Below are positions 16,171 to 24,207 of a DNA stretch of 64,000 bases, piece after piece. Under the pieces are notes generated by a model, which was given only the letters and a program-made list of their open reading frames with translations, had not been told where the DNA came from and ran no database searches. Position 1 is the stretch's first letter. Each line of letters begins with the position of its first letter. This DNA is from Larkinella humicola (GTDB taxonomy: Bacteria; Bacteroidota; Bacteroidia; Cytophagales; Spirosomataceae). The position numbers were made by a program, and so were the translations under genes. The stretch is taken from assembly GCF_008727875.1 (NCBI RefSeq), contig NZ_VTWS01000005.1, forward strand, positions 62,001 to 126,000, written 5' to 3'.

Positions 16171-17153
16171 CACTTCTTTATTCTTTTCACAAACCGTTCA
16201 TCGGTCAGAGCGTGGAGGAACGCTTCCAGATCGGTGAGATCGTTTTCTGACAGATTCAGGGGTGTACTCAGCGACAGATCCCGGTTGTGGCCATTTCTGA
16301 CAAAATCATCCGGTTTGTTGTAATACTCAAGCACTTGCCGGAGTGTTTTGAACATCCCATTGTGCATATACGGCGCAGTTAACGCCACGTTTCTCAAACC
16401 CGGCACCTTGAAATGACCCAGTTGCGAACTGTCTTTGGTGACCGCAAACCGGCCCGGATCGGTTAATTTTTTACCATCGTACAACCCGATGTTCTTAAAC
16501 CGGTCGGCCGTAAAGTCTTCTCCCGCGTGACAATTGGCACAGTTGGCCCTACCGATGAACACTATACGTCCCCGTTGGGCGGCTGGCGACAGGGCGGTAT
16601 CGTCACCATTGATAAACCGGTCATACGGCGTATCGCTCGTCTCCAGCGTTCGCTCATACGTCGCCAGGGCGTCTGCCAGGGTCTTCTCCGACGCATTCGT
16701 ACGAAAGACGTTCCGGAAAGCCCGGGCATAATACGGATCGGCATTCAGACGGGATACGGCTTCGGCGATGGGCAGGTTCATTTCGTTCGGGGCGGCAATC
16801 GGCTGTAGAGCCTGCATTTCCAGAGACGACGCGCGCCCGTCCCAAAATAAATGAATTCGTCCTGCCAGATTCATCGCCGAAGGCGTATTTCGGTCCGTTA
16901 CCTGACCATTCACGCCCAGGCTCAAAACCATCGTGTCGGCAAAGGCAAACTCCGGTTTGTGGCAGGAGGCACAGCTAATGGTGCGGTTGGACGACAAAAT
17001 CGGATCGAAGAATAACTTTTCGCCCAGTTTGCTTTTCGTGAGCGGTTCGTCACCGGATTGATTTTCAGCAGGCCGGGGGGCAAAACTCAGTACAAAGAAT
17101 CCCGCACTGGCCAACAGGAAAATCTTTTTTTGCCAGGTTACCAAAGCTCTCAT
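16170..17153 (-). CDS. Di-haem cytochrome c peroxidase (CcpA/MauG family)
   Basis: 327 residues with an N-terminal signal segment (about 1-26) and two CxxCH haem c sites: CASCH at 61-65 and CANCH at 205-209. Other family marks are LGEKLFFDPILS, FWDGRASSLEMQA, and RNVALTAPYMHNGMFKTL near the C-terminus. The family reduces hydrogen peroxide in the periplasm or, in MauG-like members, oxidises other substrates. Its ATG overlaps the stop of the DsbD-N-like gene by 4 bp (ATGA), so the two are translationally coupled. That links peroxide removal and thiol chemistry in one operon. A second, longer paralogue is at 36248. Confidence 0.93.
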   Translation of the reverse strand: MRALVTWQKKIFLLASAGFFVLSFAPRPAENQSGDEPLTKSKLGEKLFFDPILSSNRTISCASCHKPEFAFADTMVLSLGVNGQVTDRNTPSAMNLAGRIHLFWDGRASSLEMQALQPIAAPNEMNLPIAEAVSRLNADPYYARAFRNVFRTNASEKTLADALATYERTLETSDTPYDRFINGDDTALSPAAQRGRIVFIGRANCANCHAGEDFTADRFKNIGLYDGKKLTDPGRFAVTKDSSQLGHFKVPGLRNVALTAPYMHNGMFKTLRQVLEYYNKPDDFVRNGHNRDLSLSTPLNLSENDLTDLEAFLHALTDERFVKRIKK

Positions 17154-17623
17154 TGGATTGAAAAAACAAACAGTTGTTCAAACGGCAGGCTCAGTCCTTT
17201 TTTTTCGCTGCAATACCGCCCCCGAATCACGCCTTTCACGATGTAGTCGGGACTCAGAACCCGAATGCGCTGCCGGAACTCGGCTTTCGACTCAAAGTAA
17301 GAAACCTCCACGCCCCCGGTTCGGTCTTTTTTTCGCCGGGGATCAACGGACCGGATTCCCCCCACCGTTTCGAATGAATCGTCAGGAATAATCTCGAACG
17401 TGGTCGGCGGAGGCCCCGCATCGGCCGAAAAATCGGACGAATAGACGAGCCATTCCGGGTCCAGGGTGGCCGTAAAAATCAAATCGATTTCGTCGCCCGG
17501 TTCCAGTTCCGCCGGGGCCAGCGTCGATGGGGTCGTTTTGAAAGTCCAATAGGCTACCGGCTTATCCGCCACGGCGCCCGCCAGCAGGAGGACCAGGGGA
17601 ATAAGAACAAGGAATCGTTTCAT
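17150..17623 (-). CDS. Secreted DsbD N-terminal-domain-like protein lacking the second cysteine
   Basis: A 157-residue paralogue of the 4226 gene with a signal peptide (about 1-19). Shared blocks are DLIFTATLDPEWLVYSSDF, KAEFRQRIRVLSPDYIVKG and a C-terminal LPFEQLF. Where the 4226 protein has C...GLCIPF, this one has RYCSEKKGLSLPF, so one of the two redox cysteines is replaced by serine/leucine context. Disulfide exchange by the classical DsbD-N mechanism should therefore be impossible; ligand binding or a mixed-disulfide role remains possible. It is coupled by a 4-bp overlap to the downstream di-haem peroxidase and lies next to YceI and a TlpA-like gene. Confidence 0.75.
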   Translation of the reverse strand: MKRFLVLIPLVLLLAGAVADKPVAYWTFKTTPSTLAPAELEPGDEIDLIFTATLDPEWLVYSSDFSADAGPPPTTFEIIPDDSFETVGGIRSVDPRRKKDRTGGVEVSYFESKAEFRQRIRVLSPDYIVKGVIRGRYCSEKKGLSLPFEQLFVFSIQ

Positions 17624-17647
17624 GCGAATGCCGTGGGTTTTGTTAGG

Positions 17648-17686
17648 GATTCTTCGGGAGCAGTTCGATCGATCTCCCGAAGAATC
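17648..17686. repeat. Perfect 13-bp intercistronic hairpin
   Basis: GATTCTTCGGGAG (17648-17660) pairs exactly with 17674-17686 across 13 nt, between YceI and the DsbD-N-like gene. There is no T-run on either side. It is comparable in position and form to the hairpin at 4168-4207. Confidence 0.6.
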
Positions 17687-17697
17687 TCCCGCCCTGA

Positions 17698-18324
17698 TCA
17701 GCGACTGGCTTTCAGCTCCGGATTGGTGGCAACCAGCGATACATCCAGCGTAAAATTGTCGTCGATGGCTTTGTCACCCAGGTTTTCGAAGAAGTTTTTC
17801 GATCGGAATTTGATGTCGTATTTCGTCCGGTCAACGGTCACTTTGGCCGTAGCCGTCAGCTTGTCTTTGTCGGTTCTGACCAGTGCCGGGAATTTCACTT
17901 CGTTGGTGATGCCTTTGATGGTCAATTTCCCGACGACGTCATAGTTGCCATCACCGGACGGACTCGCCGATGTGATGACCAGTTTGGCCGTCGGGTGTTT
18001 CTCTACCGAAAAGAAATCGTCACTTTTCAGGTGCGTCGTCAATTTGGCATTGTAGTCGGGGTCCGTCAAATCCGTCACGGTCAACGCTTTCAGGTTGACA
18101 TCAATGGAACCGCCTTTGAGCCGGCCGCCATCAAGCACGACAGAACCGCTGCTAACCGGTGCCAGGCCTGCGTGTTCGCCCGTTACTTTTTTAGCGTTCC
18201 AGACCAGCTTACTCTGCTGGGGATCGACCTTGTAGGTGGTTTCTTTGACTTTTTTGTCGCCGGGGTTCGTAAACGAAACAAACGAAAGAGCGGCCAGACC
18301 GAGGAGTACGAATGTGTTTTTCAT
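17698..18324 (-). CDS. YceI family periplasmic lipocalin-like protein
   Basis: 208 residues from ATG 18324, with a signal peptide (about 1-20). The mature domain follows the YceI pattern: TYKVDPQQSKLVWNAKKVTGEHAG, a central DLTDPDYNAKLTTHLKSDDFF, GKLTIKGITNEVKFP, and a final RTKYDIKFRSKNFFENLGDKAIDDNFTLDV. YceI proteins bind polyisoprenoids and are often induced by stress. A longer upstream frame to 18507 is only an open extension through the terminator and is rejected. The gene sits between a TlpA-like gene (upstream, separated by a terminator) and the DsbD-N/di-haem peroxidase pair. Confidence 0.92.
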   Translation of the reverse strand: MKNTFVLLGLAALSFVSFTNPGDKKVKETTYKVDPQQSKLVWNAKKVTGEHAGLAPVSSGSVVLDGGRLKGGSIDVNLKALTVTDLTDPDYNAKLTTHLKSDDFFSVEKHPTAKLVITSASPSGDGNYDVVGKLTIKGITNEVKFPALVRTDKDKLTATAKVTVDRTKYDIKFRSKNFFENLGDKAIDDNFTLDVSLVATNPELKASR

Positions 18325-18360
18325 GAGAATGCAGGTTTTATGCGTAAATTGGTTTGATTC

Positions 18361-18430
18361 AAAAAAGCCGGGAGGAGCCGCGACGACGAACCGTCGACCA
18401 CTCGGGCGCTGTCTGACGGCACTCCCGGCG
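18361..18430 (-). terminator. Terminator after the second TlpA-like gene
   Basis: On the minus strand GCCGGGAG and CTCCCGGC close a long stem containing an inner GACGG/CCGTC-type pairing, and TTTTTT follows. It lies immediately after the stop codon at 18441, so the TlpA-like gene is probably monocistronic apart from read-through to YceI. Confidence 0.75.
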
Positions 18431-18440
18431 GCAGATACCG

Positions 18441-19718
18441 TTAGCGTGCGGCCAGGGCATCCTTTGGAGCAGGTTCGGCAATGTATTTGTCGAGATCCCG
18501 GTTCCATTTCTTCACGTATTGCTTGAAATACTTGCCGGTAACTTCTCCGGTATAGCCGGTGTGAATTTGCCTGACGGTTCCATCGCGGCCAATGATGATG
18601 GTGGTAGGAAAAGCCATCATGCGGTTGAGCGACGGGAATTTCCCGGAGGCCACCTTCTTGTCGGCAATGCCGCCAAACAGAATGTCATACTCGATCTTGT
18701 ACTTATCCCGCAGCTTGCCGAGCGTATAGCGGGCGTATTCCAGGTCGTCTTTCTGTTCGAAACCGACCGCAATCGCTTCCACGCCCCGGTTTTTGTTTTC
18801 CCTGAACCAGGGCGAGAGAAAGGCCGTCTGATCGGTGCAGTTCGGGCACCAGGTTCCGATGATTTCGATGATCACCACTTTGCCTTTGTATTTGGCATCA
18901 CTCAGCGAAACCGGATTACCGTTCAGATCCGGCAATGAAAAATCAAACGTGGAAACGCCCTCTTTCAGGTGCGTCAGCGCATACGGATCGGGCAAATCGG
19001 CTTTCCGGTCTTTTACGCCTTCAAATTTCTGGTTGAGGTAAATGCCAAACCCCATTTCGCCCGACAGCGATTTATCGTCGTTGATCGTCCCCCGAACAAT
19101 TATGGGTGATGGGCCCGTAAAACCGGATAGCACAAAGTTTTTACCCTGCACGGTTCCCTCCAGTTCGCGGGTATCGCCCACCACCGACATGATTACACCG
19201 GTCAGTTTGTTGCCTTTCTGTTCCAGCAGGGCCAGGCGGCCCGGTGTGGCGTCCTTGCTGATGATGTTCAGCTTCCATTTACCCGACAGGTTTGCTGCGG
19301 GTTCCTGATCTTTGCCCGGTTCAACGAAGCGGTAGGATTTGCCGTGTTCGGCCACGAACGGGAGCGAATTGCCCCGCAAGCCCGGAACCAGACTCTTGTA
19401 GGCTCCCGTCAGCGTGCCATCGTCTTCGATCTTTGCCACCAGAGCCGCATCGTAGGTATTCATTTTGATGAACAGCGAATCCGGAGTGGTCTGTTTGACA
19501 ACAAAATAATCCCGGCGCGTGCCGTTGAGGAGCGCGAAGGAAGCCTCCGACGCTTTTTGTCCTTTTACCTCAAAATTGAACGGAACCTGCACTTCGTTGA
19601 CGGTGAATACCCCCCGCCAGATGCCTTCTTTGATGAATTTGTCCTGAGCCTGCGCGCCGTTGCCCGTCAGGATCGCAGCGCCGACGCTGCACAGAGCAAG
19701 GAATGGTTTTACTTTCAT
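18441..19718 (-). CDS. TlpA-like periplasmic thioredoxin with duplicated N-terminal beta domains, paralogue 2
   Basis: 425 residues, same build as the 2847 protein: signal peptide (1-24), two beta domains (about 30-135 and 143-238) and a redoxin domain with WCPNC (Cys291, Cys294) and FPTTIII. The first 27 codons and the 14 nt before them are identical in DNA to the 2847 copy, whereas the remainder has drifted. It is preceded by a paralogous micro-ORF and promoter. Downstream, beyond a terminator, lie YceI, DsbD-N-like and di-haem peroxidase genes. The function is expected to be periplasmic disulfide reduction, perhaps with the stand-alone DsbD-N domains. Biological partner is inferred only. 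Confidence 0.9.
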   Translation of the reverse strand: MKVKPFLALCSVGAAILTGNGAQAQDKFIKEGIWRGVFTVNEVQVPFNFEVKGQKASEASFALLNGTRRDYFVVKQTTPDSLFIKMNTYDAALVAKIEDDGTLTGAYKSLVPGLRGNSLPFVAEHGKSYRFVEPGKDQEPAANLSGKWKLNIISKDATPGRLALLEQKGNKLTGVIMSVVGDTRELEGTVQGKNFVLSGFTGPSPIIVRGTINDDKSLSGEMGFGIYLNQKFEGVKDRKADLPDPYALTHLKEGVSTFDFSLPDLNGNPVSLSDAKYKGKVVIIEIIGTWCPNCTDQTAFLSPWFRENKNRGVEAIAVGFEQKDDLEYARYTLGKLRDKYKIEYDILFGGIADKKVASGKFPSLNRMMAFPTTIIIGRDGTVRQIHTGYTGEVTGKYFKQYVKKWNRDLDKYIAEPAPKDALAAR

Positions 19719-19755
19719 GGTACCTGTTTTTTGAAATTATGGCGAGTTTGATTTA

Positions 19756-19770
19756 CTATAGTATTCATAG
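19756..19770. promoter_or_regulatory. CTAT-N7-ATAG box between micro-ORF and TlpA-like gene (copy 2)
   Basis: On the minus strand it reads CTATGAATACTATAG, identical to the box at 2795-2809. It lies in a longer imperfect palindrome 38-62 bp before the gene at 19718. Conservation between the two otherwise diverged leaders suggests function. Confidence 0.5.
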
Positions 19771-19869
19771 CGAATAAGTATAGTAATAGGGCAAAAAATA
19801 GAACTGTTTCCGTTCGAGGAATTTAGCGACGCAGGCAATCGGTAAAAACCGGAAAAGGGAAAAACAGGT

Positions 19870-19962
19870 CTAACCGAGTTGACCGGTGGCTTGACAACAT
19901 CGGAGGGCAACAGACTGGTCCTGATCAGGCGCGCAGCGGTATTGGAAAAGAGACGTAGACAT
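19870..19962 (-). CDS. 30-aa Cys-Cys micro-ORF (putative leader peptide), copy 2
   Basis: A 31-codon frame from ATG 19962 to TAG at 19870, encoding a peptide with YRCAPD, VALRCCQ and a TGQLG ending. Differences from copy 1 (2602-2694) preserve length and reading frame. The gap to the TlpA-like start (151 bp) also matches. Arg-Cys at 9-10 and Arg-Cys-Cys at 21-23 are invariant. The region around the TGT TGT codons can form a small stem with the sequence just before the stop, with one mismatch here. I infer a leader peptide that regulates the downstream thiol-redox gene. Translation is unproven. Confidence 0.6.
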   Translation of the reverse strand: MSTSLFQYRCAPDQDQSVALRCCQATGQLG

Positions 19963-20062
19963 GGAGGTTGTAAATTTATAATTCTCAGGGATCAGCAAGT
20001 TCGTTGCTCCCTTTCCGATATAAATCCACAAGTACTTTGCAGGTAGTAATTGTAAGACGCTG

Positions 20063-20116
20063 TAAAGATAAGGGCATGAATTTTGATTTTCCAAACTTAT
20101 TCTACAAAATTTATAG
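20063..20116 (-). promoter_or_regulatory. Promoter with CTAT-like box for the second micro-ORF/TlpA-like operon
   Basis: On the minus strand CTATAAATTTTGTAG (20116-20102, one arm mismatch) is followed by TTTG (20095-20092), a 21-nt spacer and TATCTTTA (20070-20063). This repeats the order and spacing of the promoter at 2434-2488. The box also stands 28 bp before a perfect TAnnTTTG element of the divergent AhpD-like gene. Confidence 0.7.
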
Positions 20117-20143
20117 AACAAGTATTTTTTTGATCAAATTCAT

Positions 20144-20151
20144 TACTTTTG
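20144..20151 (+). promoter_or_regulatory. -7 element for the AhpD-like gene
   Basis: TACTTTTG matches the Bacteroidota -7 consensus TAnnTTTG exactly, 36 bp before the ATG at 20187. A good -33 partner at the usual distance is not visible, and the palindromic box at 20102-20116 lies where an activator would bind. Confidence 0.5.
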
Positions 20152-20152
20152 C

Positions 20153-20174
20153 GCATCGTATCCACGGACTTTAA
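20153..20174. repeat. Degenerate CCACGGATT-type palindromic repeat
   Basis: CGTATCCACGGACTTTAATCCACG is a decayed inverted repeat, here given by its core CCACGGA/TCCACG. It is related in sequence to the perfect palindrome at 47898-47915 and the half copy at 61884-61897. It lies in the leader of the AhpD-like gene. Confidence 0.4.
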
Positions 20175-20186
20175 TCCACGATCGCC

Positions 20187-20735
20187 ATGTCCCGCGTAAC
20201 ACCACTGCCCCGCGAGGTGGCCCCACCCGACGTTCAGGCGGCCTACGACCAGCACGTAGCCGATTATCCGGGTAGCCGGATTACCAATATGAAAGCCACG
20301 CTGGGCCGGTCGCTCCTTAGTTTTGAGGTGTATATGCAGTGGTATCCGCTCTACGAACAGATCAGGGAGATTCTGGGCAACCGGCTGGCGTATCTGTACG
20401 CCCACGCGATTTCGCAGGGTTCAAACTGTCCGCTGTGCACAACCTTTTTCCGACGGATTATGATCGACAACGGTGAAAAACCCGAAGATCTGCTGCTCAG
20501 CTCACACGAGCAGCTTCTGGTTGATTTCGGCAGCGAAATTGCCCGTAGCAAAGGTGAGGTTCCCGACCTCCTTTTCGATCCGGTTCAGGCTTTGTATTCG
20601 GACGCGCAACTGGTGGCGTTAGTGGCTTTTGCCGGACAGATGATCGCGACCAACGTCTTCAACAATGTCCTGGAAGTAGAGATTGATCCCTATTTATTTC
20701 CTTATCTGTCCCTAACGACGCCATCAGAGACGTAA
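20187..20735 (+). CDS. Carboxymuconolactone decarboxylase / AhpD-like protein
   Basis: 182 residues, largely helical, with the AhpD-type core LAYLYAHAISQGSNCPLCTTFFRR. The CPLC pair (about residues 85-88) is the expected redox centre. AhpD-like proteins are thiol peroxidase partners or small decarboxylases; the CxxC favours the former. The gene is divergent from the second micro-ORF/TlpA-like operon and shares its palindromic box, so joint redox control is plausible. It has a perfect TAnnTTTG element. The exact substrate is not evident. Confidence 0.8.
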   Translation: MSRVTPLPREVAPPDVQAAYDQHVADYPGSRITNMKATLGRSLLSFEVYMQWYPLYEQIREILGNRLAYLYAHAISQGSNCPLCTTFFRRIMIDNGEKPEDLLLSSHEQLLVDFGSEIARSKGEVPDLLFDPVQALYSDAQLVALVAFAGQMIATNVFNNVLEVEIDPYLFPYLSLTTPSET

Positions 20736-20835
20736 GCCCTTTTTTAGTCTATTACCATACCAAATCTATATACAAACAAATTTTTAATATCACCCTTTTC
20801 GAAATCGACCAAACACGTTAACGACTTCACAACGC

Positions 20836-21768
20836 ATGGAAGAGTTTGAAACACCCGCCGAAACGCCCACGAAATACTATCGTCAATTTGTACTGCTCTG
20901 GCTGCTGGCGCTGGTTGGTTCCGTTAGTTTCCGCCGGAGCGAAGACCCATCGGTTTACAAAGCTCAACTGGATCAGTGGCATGCCGAACGAATCACTGCC
21001 CTAAAAAAGGAAAGTGGCTGGCTGAATCTGGCCGGGTTGTTCTGGCTGAAAGAAGGTGACAATACCGTTGGTGGCCCGGGCAGTGCCGTTGCCTTCCCTT
21101 CGGGGAAAACACCTGCGCATCTCGGCACCTTTCGTTTAAAAGATGGAACCGTCTCCTTTACAAGCGCACCTGGGGCGGATGTTCGGGTGGATGGAAAACC
21201 GCTCAGCGAATCCGTTACGCTCTTTTCGCCTTCTCTGGTTAAACCGGTCGTTGTCCAGTACGGTTCCTTGCGGTGGTTTGTCATCAAGCGGGGCAATCAG
21301 TACGGAATCCGGCTGCGGGATCTGGAAAGTGCCCGGTTAAAATCGTTCCGGGGCATCGATCGTTTTCCGGTCGATGGCTCCTGGCAGGTGAAGGCCCGGG
21401 TGAACGTGCCCGACCAACCCAAAACCATGGCCATTACGGACGTGTTGGGCCTGACCCACCAGCAACCCCTGGCCGGAACGCTGGTTTTTGAACTCAACGG
21501 TTCAACTGTTCGGCTGGATGCGGTTGGCGAAGGCGAAAAACTGTTTGTGCTGTTTGCCGATGTTACGAACGGCCATGAAACCTACGGAGCAGGGCGCTTC
21601 CTGTATGTCGACAAACCGGGTCCGGACGGCACTACGATCGTGGATTTTAACAAAGCCATCAATCCACCCTGTGCCTTCACGGCCTACGCGACCTGTCCGT
21701 TACCCCCCAAACAGAACCGGCTGGCCGTTCGGATAACCGCCGGGGAAAAGAACACCGAAAATCATTGA
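20836..21768 (+). CDS. DUF1684 domain protein
   Basis: 310 residues with one hydrophobic segment near the N-terminus (about 18-33, LLWLLALVGSVSF), which suggests membrane anchoring or export. The rest follows the DUF1684 pattern: a basic/acidic QWHAERITALKKESGWLNLAGLFWLKEGDN opening, GIRLRDLESARLKSFRGIDRFPVD in the middle, and a late GRFLYVDKP....VDFNKAINPPCAFTAYATCPLPP. DUF1684 is widespread and has no established biochemical role that I know. A small unknown gene follows 22 bp later on the same strand. Confidence 0.85.
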   Translation: MEEFETPAETPTKYYRQFVLLWLLALVGSVSFRRSEDPSVYKAQLDQWHAERITALKKESGWLNLAGLFWLKEGDNTVGGPGSAVAFPSGKTPAHLGTFRLKDGTVSFTSAPGADVRVDGKPLSESVTLFSPSLVKPVVVQYGSLRWFVIKRGNQYGIRLRDLESARLKSFRGIDRFPVDGSWQVKARVNVPDQPKTMAITDVLGLTHQQPLAGTLVFELNGSTVRLDAVGEGEKLFVLFADVTNGHETYGAGRFLYVDKPGPDGTTIVDFNKAINPPCAFTAYATCPLPPKQNRLAVRITAGEKNTENH

Positions 21769-21790
21769 ATTTACACCGCCGTGTTAGCCC

Positions 21791-22066
21791 ATGAACCGTA
21801 AACACCTGAGCCAGGCACTTTCCCACTTCCACGCACTATCGTATCAGGATCAGCTCAACAGCGTCTGGCAGCAGGGCAAACTGCTGGAAGCCCGGCGCAT
21901 ACCCGGCTTCTGGCTCCATCTGTATGCCGTAAATACCTTTTTTGTTGAAATGTGGATTTGCCAGCGCCGGTATGAAGTAACCCTGCTGCGCGGTTTTCTG
22001 AACACCGAAGACCTGGAGCCCTACCTGGACAAGATTTCCCTGAACGGTATTCTTCAGGATTTATAA
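21791..22066 (+). CDS. Small conserved-looking protein of unknown function
   Basis: A 91-residue protein beginning MNRKHLSQALSHFHALSYQDQ, predicted mostly helical, with aromatic residues FWLHLYAVNTFFVEMWI in the centre and RRYEVTLLRGF after it. There is no signal peptide and no cysteine pair. It starts 22 bp after the DUF1684 stop, so it is probably in the same transcript. The composition and codon use look like those of a real gene, but I do not recognise a family. Confidence 0.6.
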   Translation: MNRKHLSQALSHFHALSYQDQLNSVWQQGKLLEARRIPGFWLHLYAVNTFFVEMWICQRRYEVTLLRGFLNTEDLEPYLDKISLNGILQDL

Positions 22067-22082
22067 CCGTCAACGCTGCGGT

Positions 22083-22886
22083 TTACCGGGAGAGCAAGCC
22101 GGCATCCAGCACAAACTGAGAACCCGTCACGTAGCGGGCTTTGTCGGACACCAGATACAGCACCATTTCTGCCACATCGTTGGGTTCGACCCACGGAACC
22201 GGCAGCAGATTACCGGCCGAGCGTTCGGCAATTTCTTCCGTAGTGGCCCCTTCCAGAGCCGCCAGCCCATCGTTCATCGGCGTGTTGACCCCCGTTGGAT
22301 GAATGGAATTGACACGAATGTGGTGCGGAGCGAGTTCAATGGCCCACGATTTGGTCAGCCCGACCAGCCCCCATTTGGATGCCGCATAGTGACTCAACCG
22401 GTTCATGCCCCGCAGCCCGGCAATGGAGGAATTGTTGAGAATGACGCCGGACTGCTGGGCGATCATGACGGGAATAACCGAACGGGCAACAAGCCAGGCT
22501 CCTTTCAGGTTGGTGTCCAGCATGGCGTCCCATTCCTCTTCCGACAGTTCGTGCGCCAGTCCGTAGGCACAAATTCCGGCATTGTTGAACAGAATATCGA
22601 TCTTTCGAAAGTTACGCAGGGCCGATGCCACCGCCCGCTCGACATCCGCCCGGCACCGGACATCACCCTGTACCGTCAAACACCAGACACCCAGTGCTTC
22701 GCATTCCTGCTGCAGGGATTCCAGCTCACTAACCGACCCCAGCGGATAGCCGGGATAGGTCAGGGACTGAGCAACATCAAAGGCAACAATGTGAGCACCC
22801 TCTTTGGCCAGGGCCAGGGCGACGGCCCGCCCCTGTCCGTGGGCGGCTCCGGTAATAAAAGCTACTTTGTCGGTTAAATCAGGCAT
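22083..22886 (-). CDS. SDR family NAD(P)-dependent oxidoreductase
   Basis: 267 residues with the classical short-chain dehydrogenase layout: nucleotide loop TGAAHGQGRA (13-21), NNAG (101-104), Ser153/154, and the catalytic Tyr167-xxx-Lys171 in LSHYAASKWG, then HPTGVNTPM. The GAAxGQGR loop and long insertion after the second strand resemble the mycofactocin-linked and carveol-dehydrogenase-like SDR subfamilies, though no mycofactocin genes are near. Substrate unknown. It is convergent with the small gene at 21791 and lies 50 bp beyond the third TlpA-like gene on the same strand. Confidence 0.9.
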   Translation of the reverse strand: MPDLTDKVAFITGAAHGQGRAVALALAKEGAHIVAFDVAQSLTYPGYPLGSVSELESLQQECEALGVWCLTVQGDVRCRADVERAVASALRNFRKIDILFNNAGICAYGLAHELSEEEWDAMLDTNLKGAWLVARSVIPVMIAQQSGVILNNSSIAGLRGMNRLSHYAASKWGLVGLTKSWAIELAPHHIRVNSIHPTGVNTPMNDGLAALEGATTEEIAERSAGNLLPVPWVEPNDVAEMVLYLVSDKARYVTGSQFVLDAGLLSR

Positions 22887-22936
22887 GGGAAACCACCCAA
22901 CGAGGGATTCAAAGCACGAGTAAAATGCCGCCGGTT

Positions 22937-24175
22937 TTATTTACCGGATTGACGGGTTACGGTTTTCTGGGAAGTTTCTTTCAGTAGTTGGTCGACGTCG
23001 GTGTTGAATTCCTTCACAAACTCGTCGTAGTACTTGCCCGTCGCGGGACCGGAATACCCCGTGTGAATCTTGGCAATTTCACCCTGACGGTTGACGTAAA
23101 TGGTGGTCGGGAACGACAGCACTTCACTCAGAGCAGGCAACGCGGCTGAGGCATATTTTTTATCGGCCAGGCCCGAAAAGAGAATGTCATACTCGACCCC
23201 AAACCGCTTCTTCAGCGTTTCGAGCCGGGTTTTGGCGAAGGCCGGATCATTCTTGCGTTCGAAAGCCAGCCCGATGATTTCGATACCCCGGTCTTTATTG
23301 GCCTTATACCACGGCGCCAGAAAACCGGTTTCGTCTATGCAATTCGGGCACCAGCTCCCCAGAATGGTAACAATCACCACCTTCCCTTTGTACTTAGGAT
23401 CTTTCAGCGATACCGGTTTTCCGGTAAACGCATCGGGAAAGGTGAAATCGAACGGAACTCCTTCCTTGCTTTTGGTCAGCGTATACGCATCGGGCAGGGC
23501 CGCCTGGTCGTTGCGAAGGCCTTTGATGGGTTGCGCCCCGCGCGCGCCAATGAATTCGGCGGTTAACTCGTTCCCTTCAATGGTCCCTTTAATCAGCGTT
23601 GGACTGGAACCGCTGAAGGTCGATAAGGCAAACGCATTGCCCTGTACCGATCCTTCAAAATACCGGTAATCACCCGTCGTCGAAAGGAATGTCCCCGTTA
23701 GCTTGCTGCCACTTTGTTCAAAAACACCCACAACTTTGCTCCCTTTGCCAATCGTAACGTCCCAGTTTCCCTGCAAACTGGCGGTGGCAGCGGCCGGTTT
23801 TTCAACAAACCGGTAGCGTTTCCCCCATTCGGCCCGAAACGGAATGTCGGCAACGGGCGTGGTGGTTCCGAGTCGTTTAAAGACGCCCGTCAGCGTTTGG
23901 TTTGTCTCGATTTTTGCCGCCAGTACCGCGTCATAAATAGCGACGGGAAAGAACAGCGAGTCGCCTTTCTGGTGAACGCCTGTGATCTCAAAGCGTTCGG
24001 AACCGTTGAGCAACCAGGCGTTCCGGCCTTTCAGTTCAAAATTAAAGGGAGACTCCTGCCCATCGGCAACGGTAAACGTACCGCGCCAAAAACCGTCCTG
24101 CGGGCGGGTGTCAGCTCTGGTAACGAAGCCCGCCAGGAGCATACCGGCCACGGCGAGAATGGACATGCGTTTCAT
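22937..24175 (-). CDS. TlpA-like periplasmic thioredoxin with duplicated N-terminal beta domains, paralogue 3
   Basis: About 412 residues from ATG 24175 (an upstream TTG at 24184 is possible). It has a signal peptide (about 1-22), two beta domains (DGFWRGTF and QGNWDVTI openings) and a redoxin domain with SWCPNC (Cys276, Cys279) and FPTTIYV. It is clearly homologous to the 2847 and 18441 proteins but the most diverged of the three, and it lacks a Cys-Cys micro-ORF. It starts 32 bp after a TauE/SafE exporter gene on the same strand, so the two are an operon, which ties the protein to sulfur-anion or thiol handling. Confidence 0.9.
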   Translation of the reverse strand: MKRMSILAVAGMLLAGFVTRADTRPQDGFWRGTFTVADGQESPFNFELKGRNAWLLNGSERFEITGVHQKGDSLFFPVAIYDAVLAAKIETNQTLTGVFKRLGTTTPVADIPFRAEWGKRYRFVEKPAAATASLQGNWDVTIGKGSKVVGVFEQSGSKLTGTFLSTTGDYRYFEGSVQGNAFALSTFSGSSPTLIKGTIEGNELTAEFIGARGAQPIKGLRNDQAALPDAYTLTKSKEGVPFDFTFPDAFTGKPVSLKDPKYKGKVVIVTILGSWCPNCIDETGFLAPWYKANKDRGIEIIGLAFERKNDPAFAKTRLETLKKRFGVEYDILFSGLADKKYASAALPALSEVLSFPTTIYVNRQGEIAKIHTGYSGPATGKYYDEFVKEFNTDVDQLLKETSQKTVTRQSGK

Positions 24176-24207
24176 AAAGTACAATTCATTTTAGGTTGTC
24201 GATGTCA

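Noticed and set aside
18325-18507. N-terminal extension of YceI
   Set aside because: It reads through a strong terminator and the end of the upstream gene; the signal peptide begins at 18324.
19870-20121. 83-codon frame containing the second micro-ORF
   Set aside because: The upstream part spans the promoter elements and has no counterpart in the paralogous leader; only the 30-codon part is conserved.
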